Shown piece by piece: positions 33,396-42,669 of a DNA stretch of 64,000 nt (its first letter is position 1; every line of letters starts with the position of its first letter). The stretch covers positions 1 through 64,000 of the forward strand of contig CAMVAI010000005.1 in NCBI GenBank assembly GCA_947165435.1, written 5' to 3'. Position numbers and translations under genes: made by a program. Under the pieces are notes generated by a model. The model was given only the letters and a program-made list of their open reading frames with translations. It had not been told where the DNA came from and did no database searches. The stretch is from an uncultured Prevotella sp. Its GTDB lineage: Bacteria; Bacteroidota; Bacteroidia; Bacteroidales; Bacteroidaceae.

Positions 33396-34004
33396 TTATC
33401 CCACAGCCTTGGCGAGTTTGCGGAAATGGTCGATGAGCAGCTGGTAGTCTTGCTGCTGGTGGATGTCGAAGCGGTTCCACAAGTCGCCGGAGATAACCAC
33501 GCCTCCGAAGCCGAGGTCGCGCACCATCTTGATGGTGTCAAGGTTCATGCCGCCCAGGGCATAGACGTGACGGTCGATGAGTCCTCTGCGTGAGGCTTCC
33601 TGCAGCTCTTCGGTGGTGAACGATGCCTTCATGGCTGGCTCGCTCTGGCTGTCGGCGATGTATTTCAGCAGCACGTAGTCGGCGTGACGCTTGGCTTCCT
33701 TGAGCAGGTCCAGATGGGTACATGTGCGGCTGACATGTCCCTTATATCCCTTAGGCGCGGGTGTGGTCTCATCGCCGATGTGTATGCCGTGCAGCTTGTA
33801 CTCGTCGCGAAGGTAGAAATTGTCGTGTACGGTGATGCTGGAGTAGTATTCTGATGAGAGCAGCGTCAGCAGCCGCTCGGAATACATGGGCGATGCGCCG
33901 GGCTTATAGAGGTGCAGGTTGTCAAGTCCCTCATCGAACAGCGATGTGAGTATCTTGTCTTCTTCGACGAAGAACGTCGGTTGGGTCATTACAACCAGTT
34001 TCAT
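33396..34004 (-). CDS. Thiamine-phosphate synthase/TenI-like protein
   Basis: A 202-residue TIM-barrel protein of the ThiE/TenI group. Visible family features are VVMTQPTFFVEEDKILTSLF at the N-terminus, LHLYKPG (pyrophosphate/substrate region), GIHIGDETTP in place of the usual HLGQ-type block, HVSRTCTHL, and ALGGMNLDTIKMVRDLGFGG near the phosphate loop. It lacks other thi neighbours and differs at several ThiE active-site positions, so it may be a TenI-like relative rather than a true thiamine-phosphate synthase. Flanked on both sides by octanucleotide arrays, between pheS and prs. Confidence 0.72.
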   Translation of the reverse strand: MKLVVMTQPTFFVEEDKILTSLFDEGLDNLHLYKPGASPMYSERLLTLLSSEYYSSITVHDNFYLRDEYKLHGIHIGDETTPAPKGYKGHVSRTCTHLDLLKEAKRHADYVLLKYIADSQSEPAMKASFTTEELQEASRRGLIDRHVYALGGMNLDTIKMVRDLGFGGVVISGDLWNRFDIHQQQDYQLLIDHFRKLAKAVG

Positions 34005-34007
34005 GCG

Positions 34008-34153
34008 ATGTTTCGATTTTTTATTTCGATGTATCGTTATCTCGTGATACCGTTATTCCGTTTTACCGTGATTCCGTGATACCGTTATTCCGTTTTACCG
34101 TGATTCCGTGATATCGTTTTACCGTTTTACCGTTATTCCGTGATTCCGATTGC
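34008..34153 (-). repeat. Octanucleotide array between pheS and the ThiE-like gene
   Basis: On the minus strand about seventeen 8-nt units follow the pheS stop: CGGAATCA, CGGAATAA, CGGTAAAA, CGGTATCA, CGAGATAA, CGATACAT and others. They end at CGC before the ATG (34004). The 24-nt block CGGAATCA-CGGTAAAA-CGGAATAA appears twice. Confidence 0.92.
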
Positions 34154-34156
34154 CGT

Positions 34157-35215
34157 TTAGTTGGCAGCCTTGAACTCCTCAAGGAAGCGGACATCATTCT
34201 CTGAGAACATACGCAGGTCGCTGACCTGATATTTCAGGTTGGTGATGCGCTCAACGCCCATACCGAAAGCATAGCCCGAGTAAATCTTCGAGTCGATGCC
34301 GCAGAGTTCGAGCACGTTGGGGTCAACCATACCGCATCCAAGAATCTCTACCCATCCTGTATGCTTGCAGAAGCCACATCCCTTGCCCCCGCAGATGAAG
34401 CAAGAGATGTCCATCTCGGCCGAGGGCTCGGTGAAGGGGAAGTAGGAGGGGCGCAGGCGAATCTTCGTGTCGGCACCGAACATTTCGCGTGCAAACGACA
34501 GCAGCACCTGCTTGAGGTCGGTGAAGCTCACGTTCTTATCTATATATAGTCCCTCTACCTGGTGGAAGAAACAGTGGGCACGGGCGGTGATGGCCTCGTT
34601 GCGAAAGACTCGGCCTGGGCAGATGACGCGGATGGGAGCCGTCAGCTTACCGTCCTCGGTGTGCATGTGCTCCATGACGCGGGCCTGTACGCTCGACGTG
34701 TGTGAGCGCAGCAGTATGTTCTTGGTTACGTCGTTGGGGTGCTGACTCACAAAGAAGGTGTCTTGCATGTCGCGGGCGGGATGGTCGGCAGCAAAGTTCA
34801 TCTGTGTGAACACGTGCTTGTCGTCTTCCACCTCCGGTCCGTCGGCCAGCACGAAGCCCATGCGCGAGAAGATGTCGATGATCTCGTTGGTGACGATGGT
34901 CAGCGGGTGGCGGGTACCCAGCGGAGTGGGGTAGGGCGTGCGCGTCAGGTCGATGGCTTCGCCTTCGGTGTCCTGCGTCTCTGTCTGCTCGCGCAACTCG
35001 TTGATGCGCTGCTGGGCCATCTGCTTCAGCTCGTTGATTTTCATGCCTACCGTCTTCTTCTGGTCGGCGGCAACATTGCGGAAATCGTTCATCAGGGCTG
35101 TGATTTCGCCCTTCTTGCTCAGGTATTTGAGTCGTAACTGTTCTACCTCTTCGGCATTCTTCGCACTCAGAGTCTGTACTTCTTTTAGAAGTTCGTCAAT
35201 CTTGTCTAATATCAT
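34157..35215 (-). CDS. pheS: Phenylalanyl-tRNA synthetase alpha subunit
   Basis: A 352-residue class II synthetase subunit charging tRNA-Phe with PheT (not in this window). An N-terminal coiled-coil (about 1-85) precedes the catalytic core with RTPYPTPLGTRHPLT, motif 2 PGRVFRNEAITARAHCFFHQ, the cysteine cluster CFICGGKGCGFC, and motif 3 GYAFGMGVERI. ATG 35215 is chosen because MILDKIDELLKEV is the usual opening; an in-frame ATG at 35269 adds 18 unconserved residues and lies ahead of the likely -7 box at 35243-35236. Confidence 0.96.
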   Translation of the reverse strand: MILDKIDELLKEVQTLSAKNAEEVEQLRLKYLSKKGEITALMNDFRNVAADQKKTVGMKINELKQMAQQRINELREQTETQDTEGEAIDLTRTPYPTPLGTRHPLTIVTNEIIDIFSRMGFVLADGPEVEDDKHVFTQMNFAADHPARDMQDTFFVSQHPNDVTKNILLRSHTSSVQARVMEHMHTEDGKLTAPIRVICPGRVFRNEAITARAHCFFHQVEGLYIDKNVSFTDLKQVLLSFAREMFGADTKIRLRPSYFPFTEPSAEMDISCFICGGKGCGFCKHTGWVEILGCGMVDPNVLELCGIDSKIYSGYAFGMGVERITNLKYQVSDLRMFSENDVRFLEEFKAAN

Positions 35216-35235
35216 ATCGTTGATGAATTTGAGTG

Positions 35236-35243
35236 CAAAGTTA
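35236..35243 (-). promoter_or_regulatory. -7 box for pheS
   Basis: Minus-strand TAACTTTG lies 21 nt upstream of the pheS ATG. No clear -33 element is visible at the expected distance. Confidence 0.45.
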
Positions 35244-35298
35244 CTACTTTTTGCCGAAATACCATACAAAAAGCATAGAAAACATTTTCTTTTTTTTC

Positions 35299-35329
35299 TT
35301 GCACAATTCAGAAAAACTTTCTACCTTTG
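35299..35329 (+). promoter_or_regulatory. Promoter for the DUF4348 gene and murB
   Basis: TTG (35299-35301), a 20-nt spacer and TACCTTTG (35322-35329) lie 31 nt before the ATG. Confidence 0.6.
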
Positions 35330-35360
35330 CCGAAATTTGAGAGATAAATGGTGTTTTTAC

Positions 35361-36197
35361 ATGAAGCAGACGGCACATTTTCTGGCATTTATCACCGTTG
35401 CGGCGGGGCTTTTTTCAGCCTGTGGCAGTAGTGGCGGCAGTGGGAGCGTGGCTCCTGCTGAAGCCGACTCGGTAGTGGCAGAGGTCGATTCGACGGCTCT
35501 GACGGAGAGCTCCGATTCGGTTTCGACGGCAGCCGACGAGACGTTTGACGACTTTTTCTTCAATTACGCCGTCAACAGGCGTTTGCAGAAAAAGCGTACG
35601 AAGTTTCCACTGCCTGAGTTGCGTGGTGACAAGACTACCCATATTGCCGAGAGAGCGTGGCAGATGGACTATTTCTTCATGCGCCAGGACTACTACACGC
35701 TGCTATTCGACAGTGAGCAGGAGATAGAAGAAGTGAAGAATGTAGATGTGAACACCGCCATCGTAGAAAAGATTTACTTCAACACGCAGTCGGTAAAGCA
35801 GTATTGGTTCCGGCGCGAGAATGGTCTGTGGATGCTTTACGAGATAGCCTACATCCCCGTGGCGGCATCGCACAATAGCACGTTCCTGCAGTTCTACCAG
35901 CGGTTTGCCACCGACACGGCATTCCAGACAGCCAGCCTGGACGAGACGGTGAAATTCGTAGGCCCCGACCCTGATGACGACTTTGTGCAGATGGAGGGAC
36001 TGATAACCCCCGACACGTGGCCTGCCTTTGCCCCGCAGCTTCCTCAGAAGATGATATATAATATTGTATATGGTCAGCCCCGTAAGGAGCGCGACACGAA
36101 GGTGTTTGTGCTGCGCGGCATTGCCAACGGTCTGGAGATAGAACTGTGCTTCAAGCGCAAAGCCGGAAAGTGGATGCTGACCAAAATGATAACGTAA
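35361..36197 (+). CDS. DUF4348-type lipoprotein
   Basis: A 278-residue lipoprotein (MKQTAHFLAFITVAAGLFSA, lipobox FSAC) with a Ser/Glu/Asp-rich spacer at about 23-60. The DUF4348 domain has FDDFFFNYAVNRRLQKKRTK, FPLPELRGDKT, MDYFFMRQDYYTLLFDSEQE, and a C-terminal GLEIELCFKRKAGKWMLTKM. The domain is restricted to Bacteroidetes and its function is unknown. murB begins 2 bp after its stop, so the two are co-transcribed and perhaps linked to the envelope. Confidence 0.82.
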   Translation: MKQTAHFLAFITVAAGLFSACGSSGGSGSVAPAEADSVVAEVDSTALTESSDSVSTAADETFDDFFFNYAVNRRLQKKRTKFPLPELRGDKTTHIAERAWQMDYFFMRQDYYTLLFDSEQEIEEVKNVDVNTAIVEKIYFNTQSVKQYWFRRENGLWMLYEIAYIPVAASHNSTFLQFYQRFATDTAFQTASLDETVKFVGPDPDDDFVQMEGLITPDTWPAFAPQLPQKMIYNIVYGQPRKERDTKVFVLRGIANGLEIELCFKRKAGKWMLTKMIT

Positions 36198-36199
36198 GC

Positions 36200-37201
36200 A
36201 TGAAAGACCAGGAAAACTATAGTCTGCGGGCTCATAATACCTTCGGCATTGAGGCCAAGTGTAGCCGGTTTCTCGAATACGCAACGGTGGAGGAAGCCCA
36301 GCAGGTGGCAGCCATCCTGCGAAGCAGCGGTGTCGGTTATCTGATAGTCGGCGGGGGCAGCAACCTGCTGCTGACTGGCGACTATCAGGGCATCGTGGTT
36401 CACTCGGCCGTCAAGGGCATCAGTCGCGAGGGCTGCCGTATCACGTGTGGCAGCGGCGAGCTATGGGACGATGTGGTGGCTTACAGCATCGGTCACGGGC
36501 TGTATGGCGTGGAGAACCTCTCGCTGATTCCCGGCGACGTGGGTGCGAGTGCCGTTCAGAATATCGGTGCCTATGGTGCCGAGGTGAAAGATGTCATCGT
36601 CGGCGTGGAGGCTGTCGAGATAGCTACCGGCAACGTCTGCATGCTGTCTCGCGAGGACTGCCGCTATGGCTACCGGCAGAGCCGTTTCAAGCAGGAATGG
36701 AAAGACCGCTTCTTGATTACCCACGTCACCTACGCCTTGAGCGACGTCTTCGTTCCCCGTTTAGACTATGGCAACATCAGGGAAGAACTGCAGCGGCGGC
36801 ACATCAGCGAGCCTACTGCCGACGAGCTGCGCCAGGTGATTATCGGCATCCGGCAGGTCAAGCTGCCCGACCCGCAGGCTGTGGGCAATGCCGGCAGCTT
36901 CTTCATGAACCCCGTGGTGAGCCGCAGCAGTTTTGAAGTGCTGCTGTCGCAATACCCCGAGATGCCACATTATTATATAGATGATGAGCATGAGAAGATT
37001 CCTGCAGGATGGCTCATTGACCAGTGTGGATGGAAGGGACGCTCTATGGGCCGTGCCGGTGTACACGACCGTCAGGCACTGGTGCTGGTGAACCTCGGCG
37101 GTGCAACAGGTGGTGAGATTGTTGCGCTGTGCCGTGCCATCCAGGCAGATGTCTTGCAGAAATTCGGCATAGCCATCCATCCCGAGGTGAACATCGTATA
37201 G
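36200..37201 (+). CDS. murB: UDP-N-acetylenolpyruvoylglucosamine reductase
   Basis: A 333-residue cytoplasmic flavoenzyme that reduces UDP-GlcNAc-enolpyruvate to UDP-MurNAc for peptidoglycan. FAD-binding blocks are YLIVGGGSNLLLTGDYQG and ENLSLIPGDVGASAVQNIGA with GAEVKD. The proton-donor serine lies in GNAGSFFMNPV. The C-terminal domain includes AGWLIDQCGWKGR and FGIAIHPEVNIV, as in type I MurB. ATG 36200 follows the DUF4348 stop by 2 bp. Confidence 0.95.
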   Translation: MKDQENYSLRAHNTFGIEAKCSRFLEYATVEEAQQVAAILRSSGVGYLIVGGGSNLLLTGDYQGIVVHSAVKGISREGCRITCGSGELWDDVVAYSIGHGLYGVENLSLIPGDVGASAVQNIGAYGAEVKDVIVGVEAVEIATGNVCMLSREDCRYGYRQSRFKQEWKDRFLITHVTYALSDVFVPRLDYGNIREELQRRHISEPTADELRQVIIGIRQVKLPDPQAVGNAGSFFMNPVVSRSSFEVLLSQYPEMPHYYIDDEHEKIPAGWLIDQCGWKGRSMGRAGVHDRQALVLVNLGGATGGEIVALCRAIQADVLQKFGIAIHPEVNIV

Positions 37202-37290
37202 CACTTATCGTCGGCCGCCCCCATGAGTGAATATAGCGTGTAGCGGCGGTCGTCTTTTTAATTGTTGTCTTTTATTTTTTATTTTTCTCA

Positions 37291-38082
37291 ATGCAATTGA
37301 CGTTTTTAGGAACGGGAACATCGTGCGGCGTGCCGACCATCGGTTGTCGGTGTCATACCTGCACCAGTGATGACGCTCACGACAAGAGGCTGCGCTGCTC
37401 GGCACTCGTCGAAACCCCGCAGACGCGGTTGCTGATAGACTGTGGCCCCGACTTCCGCCAGCAAATCATGCCACACCCCTTCCGTAGGATAGACGGCATC
37501 CTGATAACGCATGCACACTACGACCACATGGGGGGGATGGACGACATACGGCCCTACTGCCAGTTTGGCGAAATCAATGTCTATGCCGACCCCATTGCCC
37601 GGCACGCCATGCTGCAGATGCTGCCCTATTGCTTTGCAGAGCATCGTTATCCGGGTGTGCCGGCCATCGGGCTGCACGAGATTCATCCCCATGAGTCGTT
37701 CCGCATTGGCGACCTTGGCGTCACGCCCTTCCAGGTGATGCACCACGACCTGCCGATACTGGGCTACCGCATCACGCAGTATGCCGACGATGGAACCCCG
37801 CGTGCGGTGCTGTCGTATATTACCGACATGAAAACCATCGACGAAGCAGAAATCCCGTTTGTTGAGGGCTGTGACACGCTGGTGGTCAATGCCCTGCGCA
37901 TCAAACCCCACCACTCGCATCAGACTCTCGACGAGGCCGTCCGTTTTGCGCGCCGCATTCATGCCCGTCAGACTTGGCTCATCCATAGCAGCCACGACAT
38001 CGGGCGTCATGCTGAGGTGAACGCCTCGCTCCCTGCCAACATCCAGCTGGCTTACGACGGGCAGCTAATCGTGTTGCCGTAG
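37291..38082 (+). CDS. Metallo-beta-lactamase-fold hydrolase, PhnP-like
   Basis: A 263-residue cytoplasmic hydrolase. The opening LTFLGTGTSCGVPTIGCRCH followed by TC is the PhnP/YycJ-like form with a cysteine/histidine zinc knuckle. The metal site HAHYDH lies at 74-79, followed by MGGMDDIRP. Later ligands are in VMHHDLPILGYRI, YITDMKTI and HSSHDIGRH. PhnP relatives cleave cyclic phosphodiesters, but there is no phn operon here, so the substrate is unknown. It follows murB after 89 bp of AT-rich spacer. Confidence 0.88.
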   Translation: MQLTFLGTGTSCGVPTIGCRCHTCTSDDAHDKRLRCSALVETPQTRLLIDCGPDFRQQIMPHPFRRIDGILITHAHYDHMGGMDDIRPYCQFGEINVYADPIARHAMLQMLPYCFAEHRYPGVPAIGLHEIHPHESFRIGDLGVTPFQVMHHDLPILGYRITQYADDGTPRAVLSYITDMKTIDEAEIPFVEGCDTLVVNALRIKPHHSHQTLDEAVRFARRIHARQTWLIHSSHDIGRHAEVNASLPANIQLAYDGQLIVLP

Positions 38083-38235
38083 CCGGACTTCTTACGGAAA
38101 ATGGTCAAAAAAAACTGCAACGCGGCTTAACCGTCTGTGGCGTTTACAGAATATTTTGTGCAGCGCGTGAGCGTGGAGAGCGAAATTGATTTATGTTAAT
38201 TATTTGATAATCAAAGTTATCTTTTGTGAGATAGC

Positions 38236-38267
38236 TTGGCTTGTCTGGCGAAAAAGCCGTACCTTTG
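38236..38267 (+). promoter_or_regulatory. Promoter for the SLT-type lysozyme gene
   Basis: TTG (38236-38238), a 21-nt spacer and TACCTTTG (38260-38267). Confidence 0.55.
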
Positions 38268-38336
38268 TGCGCGATAACAATAGCATGGCGCTGAATGTCT
38301 CGTGGCGAGACGGCTGTGCTTAAAAAGGATAACACA

Positions 38337-38777
38337 ATGAAAAGAACAGCTAAAATGGCATGCTTGATGTGCATGCTAACGATGTTAGTCCAGACCGCTA
38401 TGGCGGCAGGGACTAAAGGAAAGCAAAGCTCACGATTCGACTGGAATCCCGTTATCGATGCGATTATCGAGGTGGAGAGTGAAGGAAACGCCAAGGCCGT
38501 GGATAAGAGCGGCAAGTCGTGCGGAATCCTGCAGATTACTCCGGTGCTGGTAAAGGAGTGCAACCGCATCCTGAAATTGCGCAAGAGCACCCGGCGTTAC
38601 ACGATGAGCGATCGGTTCAGTGCCGGAAAGTCAAAGGAGATGTTTCTGCTCTACCAGTCATTTTACAATCCCCACAACAGTGTGGAACAGGCCATCCGTT
38701 CGTGGAATGGTGGCATGCGATACACGAAGCGTGGCACTCAAAGGTACTTTGAGAAAGTGATGAGCAAGATGAAGTAG
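38337..38777 (+). CDS. Small secreted SLT-type transglycosylase-like protein
   Basis: A 146-residue exported protein with signal peptide MKRTAKMACLMCMLTMLVQT and cleavage near AMA-AG. The single domain is lysozyme/SLT-like: IDAIIEVESEGNAKAVDKSG has the catalytic-type Glu in VESEGNAKA, then GKSCGILQITPVLVKECNRI, and SVEQAIRSWNGGMRY. It is shorter than usual SLT proteins but holds the core motifs. It probably cleaves peptidoglycan in the periplasm. ATG 38337 is preferred over in-frame 38295 because it opens a clean signal peptide. A strong terminator follows. Confidence 0.82.
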   Translation: MKRTAKMACLMCMLTMLVQTAMAAGTKGKQSSRFDWNPVIDAIIEVESEGNAKAVDKSGKSCGILQITPVLVKECNRILKLRKSTRRYTMSDRFSAGKSKEMFLLYQSFYNPHNSVEQAIRSWNGGMRYTKRGTQRYFEKVMSKMK

Positions 38778-38800
38778 AAGATTATTTCATTCATTTTAAT

Positions 38801-38847
38801 AAGGAATCCGATTGGCGTTCTTCATGGAGCCGGTCGGATTCCTTTTA
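38801..38847 (+). terminator. Intrinsic terminator after the SLT gene
   Basis: AAGGAATCCGATTGGC (from 38801) pairs with GCCGGTCGGATTCCTTTT (to 38845) through a long stem with two G-U pairs and a loop of about 12 nt. Confidence 0.88.
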
Positions 38848-38909
38848 GGTTTCCCGTCCTGCTGCAATTAACACTTCGAAAGACTTTTGCGAAAAAAAGT
38901 AGCGATTTG

Positions 38910-38941
38910 TTTGCCCGTTACGTGGAAAATGTGTAATTTTG
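38910..38941 (+). promoter_or_regulatory. Promoter of the leucine operon
   Basis: TTTG (38910-38913), a 20-nt spacer and TAATTTTG (38934-38941). The leader peptide ATG is 27 nt further on. Confidence 0.65.
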
Positions 38942-38967
38942 CAGCCGTTAAGCAAAAACTGAAAAAA

Positions 38968-39048
38968 ATGACGCGTATTGACCTGCTGAGCATCCTGATT
39001 ACCATTCGACTGCGTGAAGTGGCCGGAGGTGATAAGGTATGCATATAA
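38968..39048 (+). CDS. Leu/Ile-rich leader peptide of the leuA operon
   Basis: A 26-codon ORF, MTRIDLLSILITIRLREVAG then GDKVCI, between the leu promoter and a terminator-like hairpin. It holds four Leu (codons 6, 7, 10, 15) and five Ile codons. This is the layout of a ribosome-mediated attenuator: scarcity of charged tRNA-Leu (or tRNA-Ile) would stall the ribosome here and change downstream RNA folding. The segment GAAGTG (39016-39021), just after the last Leu codon, can pair with CACTTC in the terminator's 5' arm as a possible antiterminator. The leader is supported by position and composition; the mechanism is inferred. Confidence 0.72.
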   Translation: MTRIDLLSILITIRLREVAGGDKVCI

Positions 39049-39078
39049 TCCAGATAGGTAAGACGCTGATGGATATGA

Positions 39079-39117
39079 GCCTTTTTCACTTCCGAGTGAG
39101 AAGGGCTTGTTTCGTTT
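39079..39117 (+). terminator. Attenuator hairpin upstream of leuA
   Basis: GCCTTTTTCACT (39079-39090) pairs along all 12 positions (two G-U pairs) with AGTGAGAAGGGC (39095-39106) around a TCCG loop, followed by the T-rich TTGTTTCGTTT. It lies 31 nt after the leader peptide stop and 83 nt before leuA. Confidence 0.82.
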
Positions 39118-39188
39118 AAAACGTTCAGCGGAAATAATAAACAGAAAATCGTTAAATAGTAAATCGTTAAAACAGTAAATAATAAAAG

Positions 39189-40681
<1,493 letters not shown>

Positions 40682-40685
<4 letters not shown>

Positions 40686-42076
40686 ACACACTCTTCGACA
40701 AAATATGGGACAAGCACGTCGTCCAGATAGTGGAAGACGGCCCCACACAGCTTTATATAGATCGCCTCTACTGTCATGAGGTAACGTCTCCACAGGCCTT
40801 CGACGGCATGAGAGCCAGAGGGCTGAAATGCTTCCGTCCAGACCATATCTACTGCATGCCCGACCACAACACGCCGACGCACGACCAGGACAAACCCATC
40901 CAGGACCCCGTGTCGGCCAAGCAGGTATCGACGCTGGCACAGAACGCCAAGGACTTCGGGCTGGTACACTATGGCATGATGGACCCCTCGAACGGCATCA
41001 TCCATGTGGTGGGTCCTGAGAAGGGGCTGAGTCTGCCGGGCATGACCATTGTCTGCGGCGACTCACATACCTCTACCCACGGGGCCGTAGGTGCCGTAGC
41101 TTTCGGTATCGGCACGTCGGAGGTGGAAATGGTGATGGCCTCGCAATGTATTCTGCAGCAGAAACCCAAGTCGATGCGTATCAGCATCAACGGCACGCTG
41201 CAGAAGGGCGTCACAGCGAAGGACGTAGCACTCTATCTGATGGCGCAGCTGACCACCAGCGGGGCTACGGGCTATTTCGTAGAGTATAGCGGCGACGTGG
41301 TGCGCAACCTGTCGATGGAGGGCCGCCTGACGCTCTGCAACCTCTCGATAGAGATGGGTGCTCGTGGCGGCTTCGTAGCTCCCGACGAGGTGACCTTTGC
41401 ATATATAAAAGGTAAAGAGTTTGCCCCTAAGGGTGAGGAATGGGACAAGGCTGTGGCCTACTGGAAGACACTGAAGAGTGGCGAGGATGCCGTGTTCGAC
41501 AAGGAACTGACGTTTGATGCCGAGGACATTGAACCGCGCATCACCTACGGAACCAATCCTGGCATGGGCATCGGCATCACACAGCCTATCCCACAGACAG
41601 CCGAAGAAGCCAAATCGCCTGAGGCAGGTTTTGAGAAAGCACTCAATTACATGGGGTTCAAGGCCGGCGAACGACTGCTGGGCAAGCAGATAGACTATGT
41701 GTTTCTGGGTGCTTGCACCAATGGGCGAATCGAGGACTTCCGTGCCTTCGCCTCGATAGCCAAAGGTCGTAAGAAGGCTGATAACGTCGTAGCATGGCTC
41801 GTGCCTGGCTCATGGGCTGTTGACCGTCAGATACGCGAAGAAGGACTAGACAAGGTGCTGGAGGCAGCAGGTTTCGAAATACGCCAACCCGGTTGTTCGG
41901 CCTGTCTGGCCATGAACGATGACAAGGTGCCTGCTGGCAAGTATGCCGTCTCTACCTCCAACCGAAACTTCGAAGGTCGCCAGGGACCGGGGGCGCGCAC
42001 CATTCTTTGTTCGCCATTGGTAGCCGCCGCAGCGGCAGTAACCGGAGTAATCACAGACCCAAGAGAATTATTATGA
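40682..42076 (+). CDS. leuC: 3-isopropylmalate dehydratase large subunit
   Basis: A 464-residue aconitase-family 4Fe-4S enzyme; with LeuD it isomerises 2- to 3-isopropylmalate. Cluster ligands are the Cys in [16 protein letters not shown] and the pair in [15 protein letters not shown]. Substrate and structural motifs include [20 protein letters not shown] and [17 protein letters not shown] sequence near the end ([17 protein letters not shown]). It overlaps both leuA and leuD by 4 bp (ATGA), consistent with coupled translation. Confidence 0.96.
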
Positions 42077-42669
42077 AACAGAAATTCAATGTTATAACAA
42101 GCACTTGCGTTCCTCTGCCGTTAGAGAACGTAGATACCGACCAGATTATCCCCGCCCGCTTCCTGAAGGCAACGACGCGCGAGGAGAGCTTCTTTGGCGA
42201 TAACCTGTTCCGCGACTGGCGGTATAATGCCGACGGAACGCTGAACAAGAGCTTCGTGCTCAACGACCCCACCTATTCCGGCTGCATACTCGTGGCCGGC
42301 AAGAACTTCGGAAACGGCAGCAGTCGCGAACATGCAGCATGGGCCATCGCTGGCTATGGGTTCCGCGTGGTTATCAGCTCGTTCTTCGCCGATATCCACA
42401 AGAACAACGAGCTGAACAACTTCGTGCTGCCCGTGGTGGTTAGCGAGCCGTTCCTGGAAGAGCTCTTTGCCAGCATCAAGGCCGACCCCAAGACGGAGGT
42501 AGAGGTGGATTTGCCACGCCAGACGGTCACCAACAAGGCTACCGGCAAGAGCGAGCAGTTCGAGATTAATGGCTATAAGAAGCATTGCCTTATCAACGGC
42601 TTGGACGACATCGACTTCCTGGTGCAGAATCAGGACAAAACCGAGCAATGGGAACATCTCAACAAGTAA
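42073..42669 (+). CDS. leuD: 3-isopropylmalate dehydratase small subunit
   Basis: A 198-residue swivel-domain partner of LeuC. Conserved blocks are [40 protein letters not shown] and [19 protein letters not shown] 42073 overlaps the leuC stop by 4 bp. Its last 22 bp overlap the start of the following synthase gene. Confidence 0.95.
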   Translation: MKQKFNVITSTCVPLPLENVDTDQIIPARFLKATTREESFFGDNLFRDWRYNADGTLNKSFVLNDPTYSGCILVAGKNFGNGSSREHAAWAIAGYGFRVVISSFFADIHKNNELNNFVLPVVVSEPFLEELFASIKADPKTEVEVDLPRQTVTNKATGKSEQFEINGYKKHCLINGLDDIDFLVQNQDKTEQWEHLNK

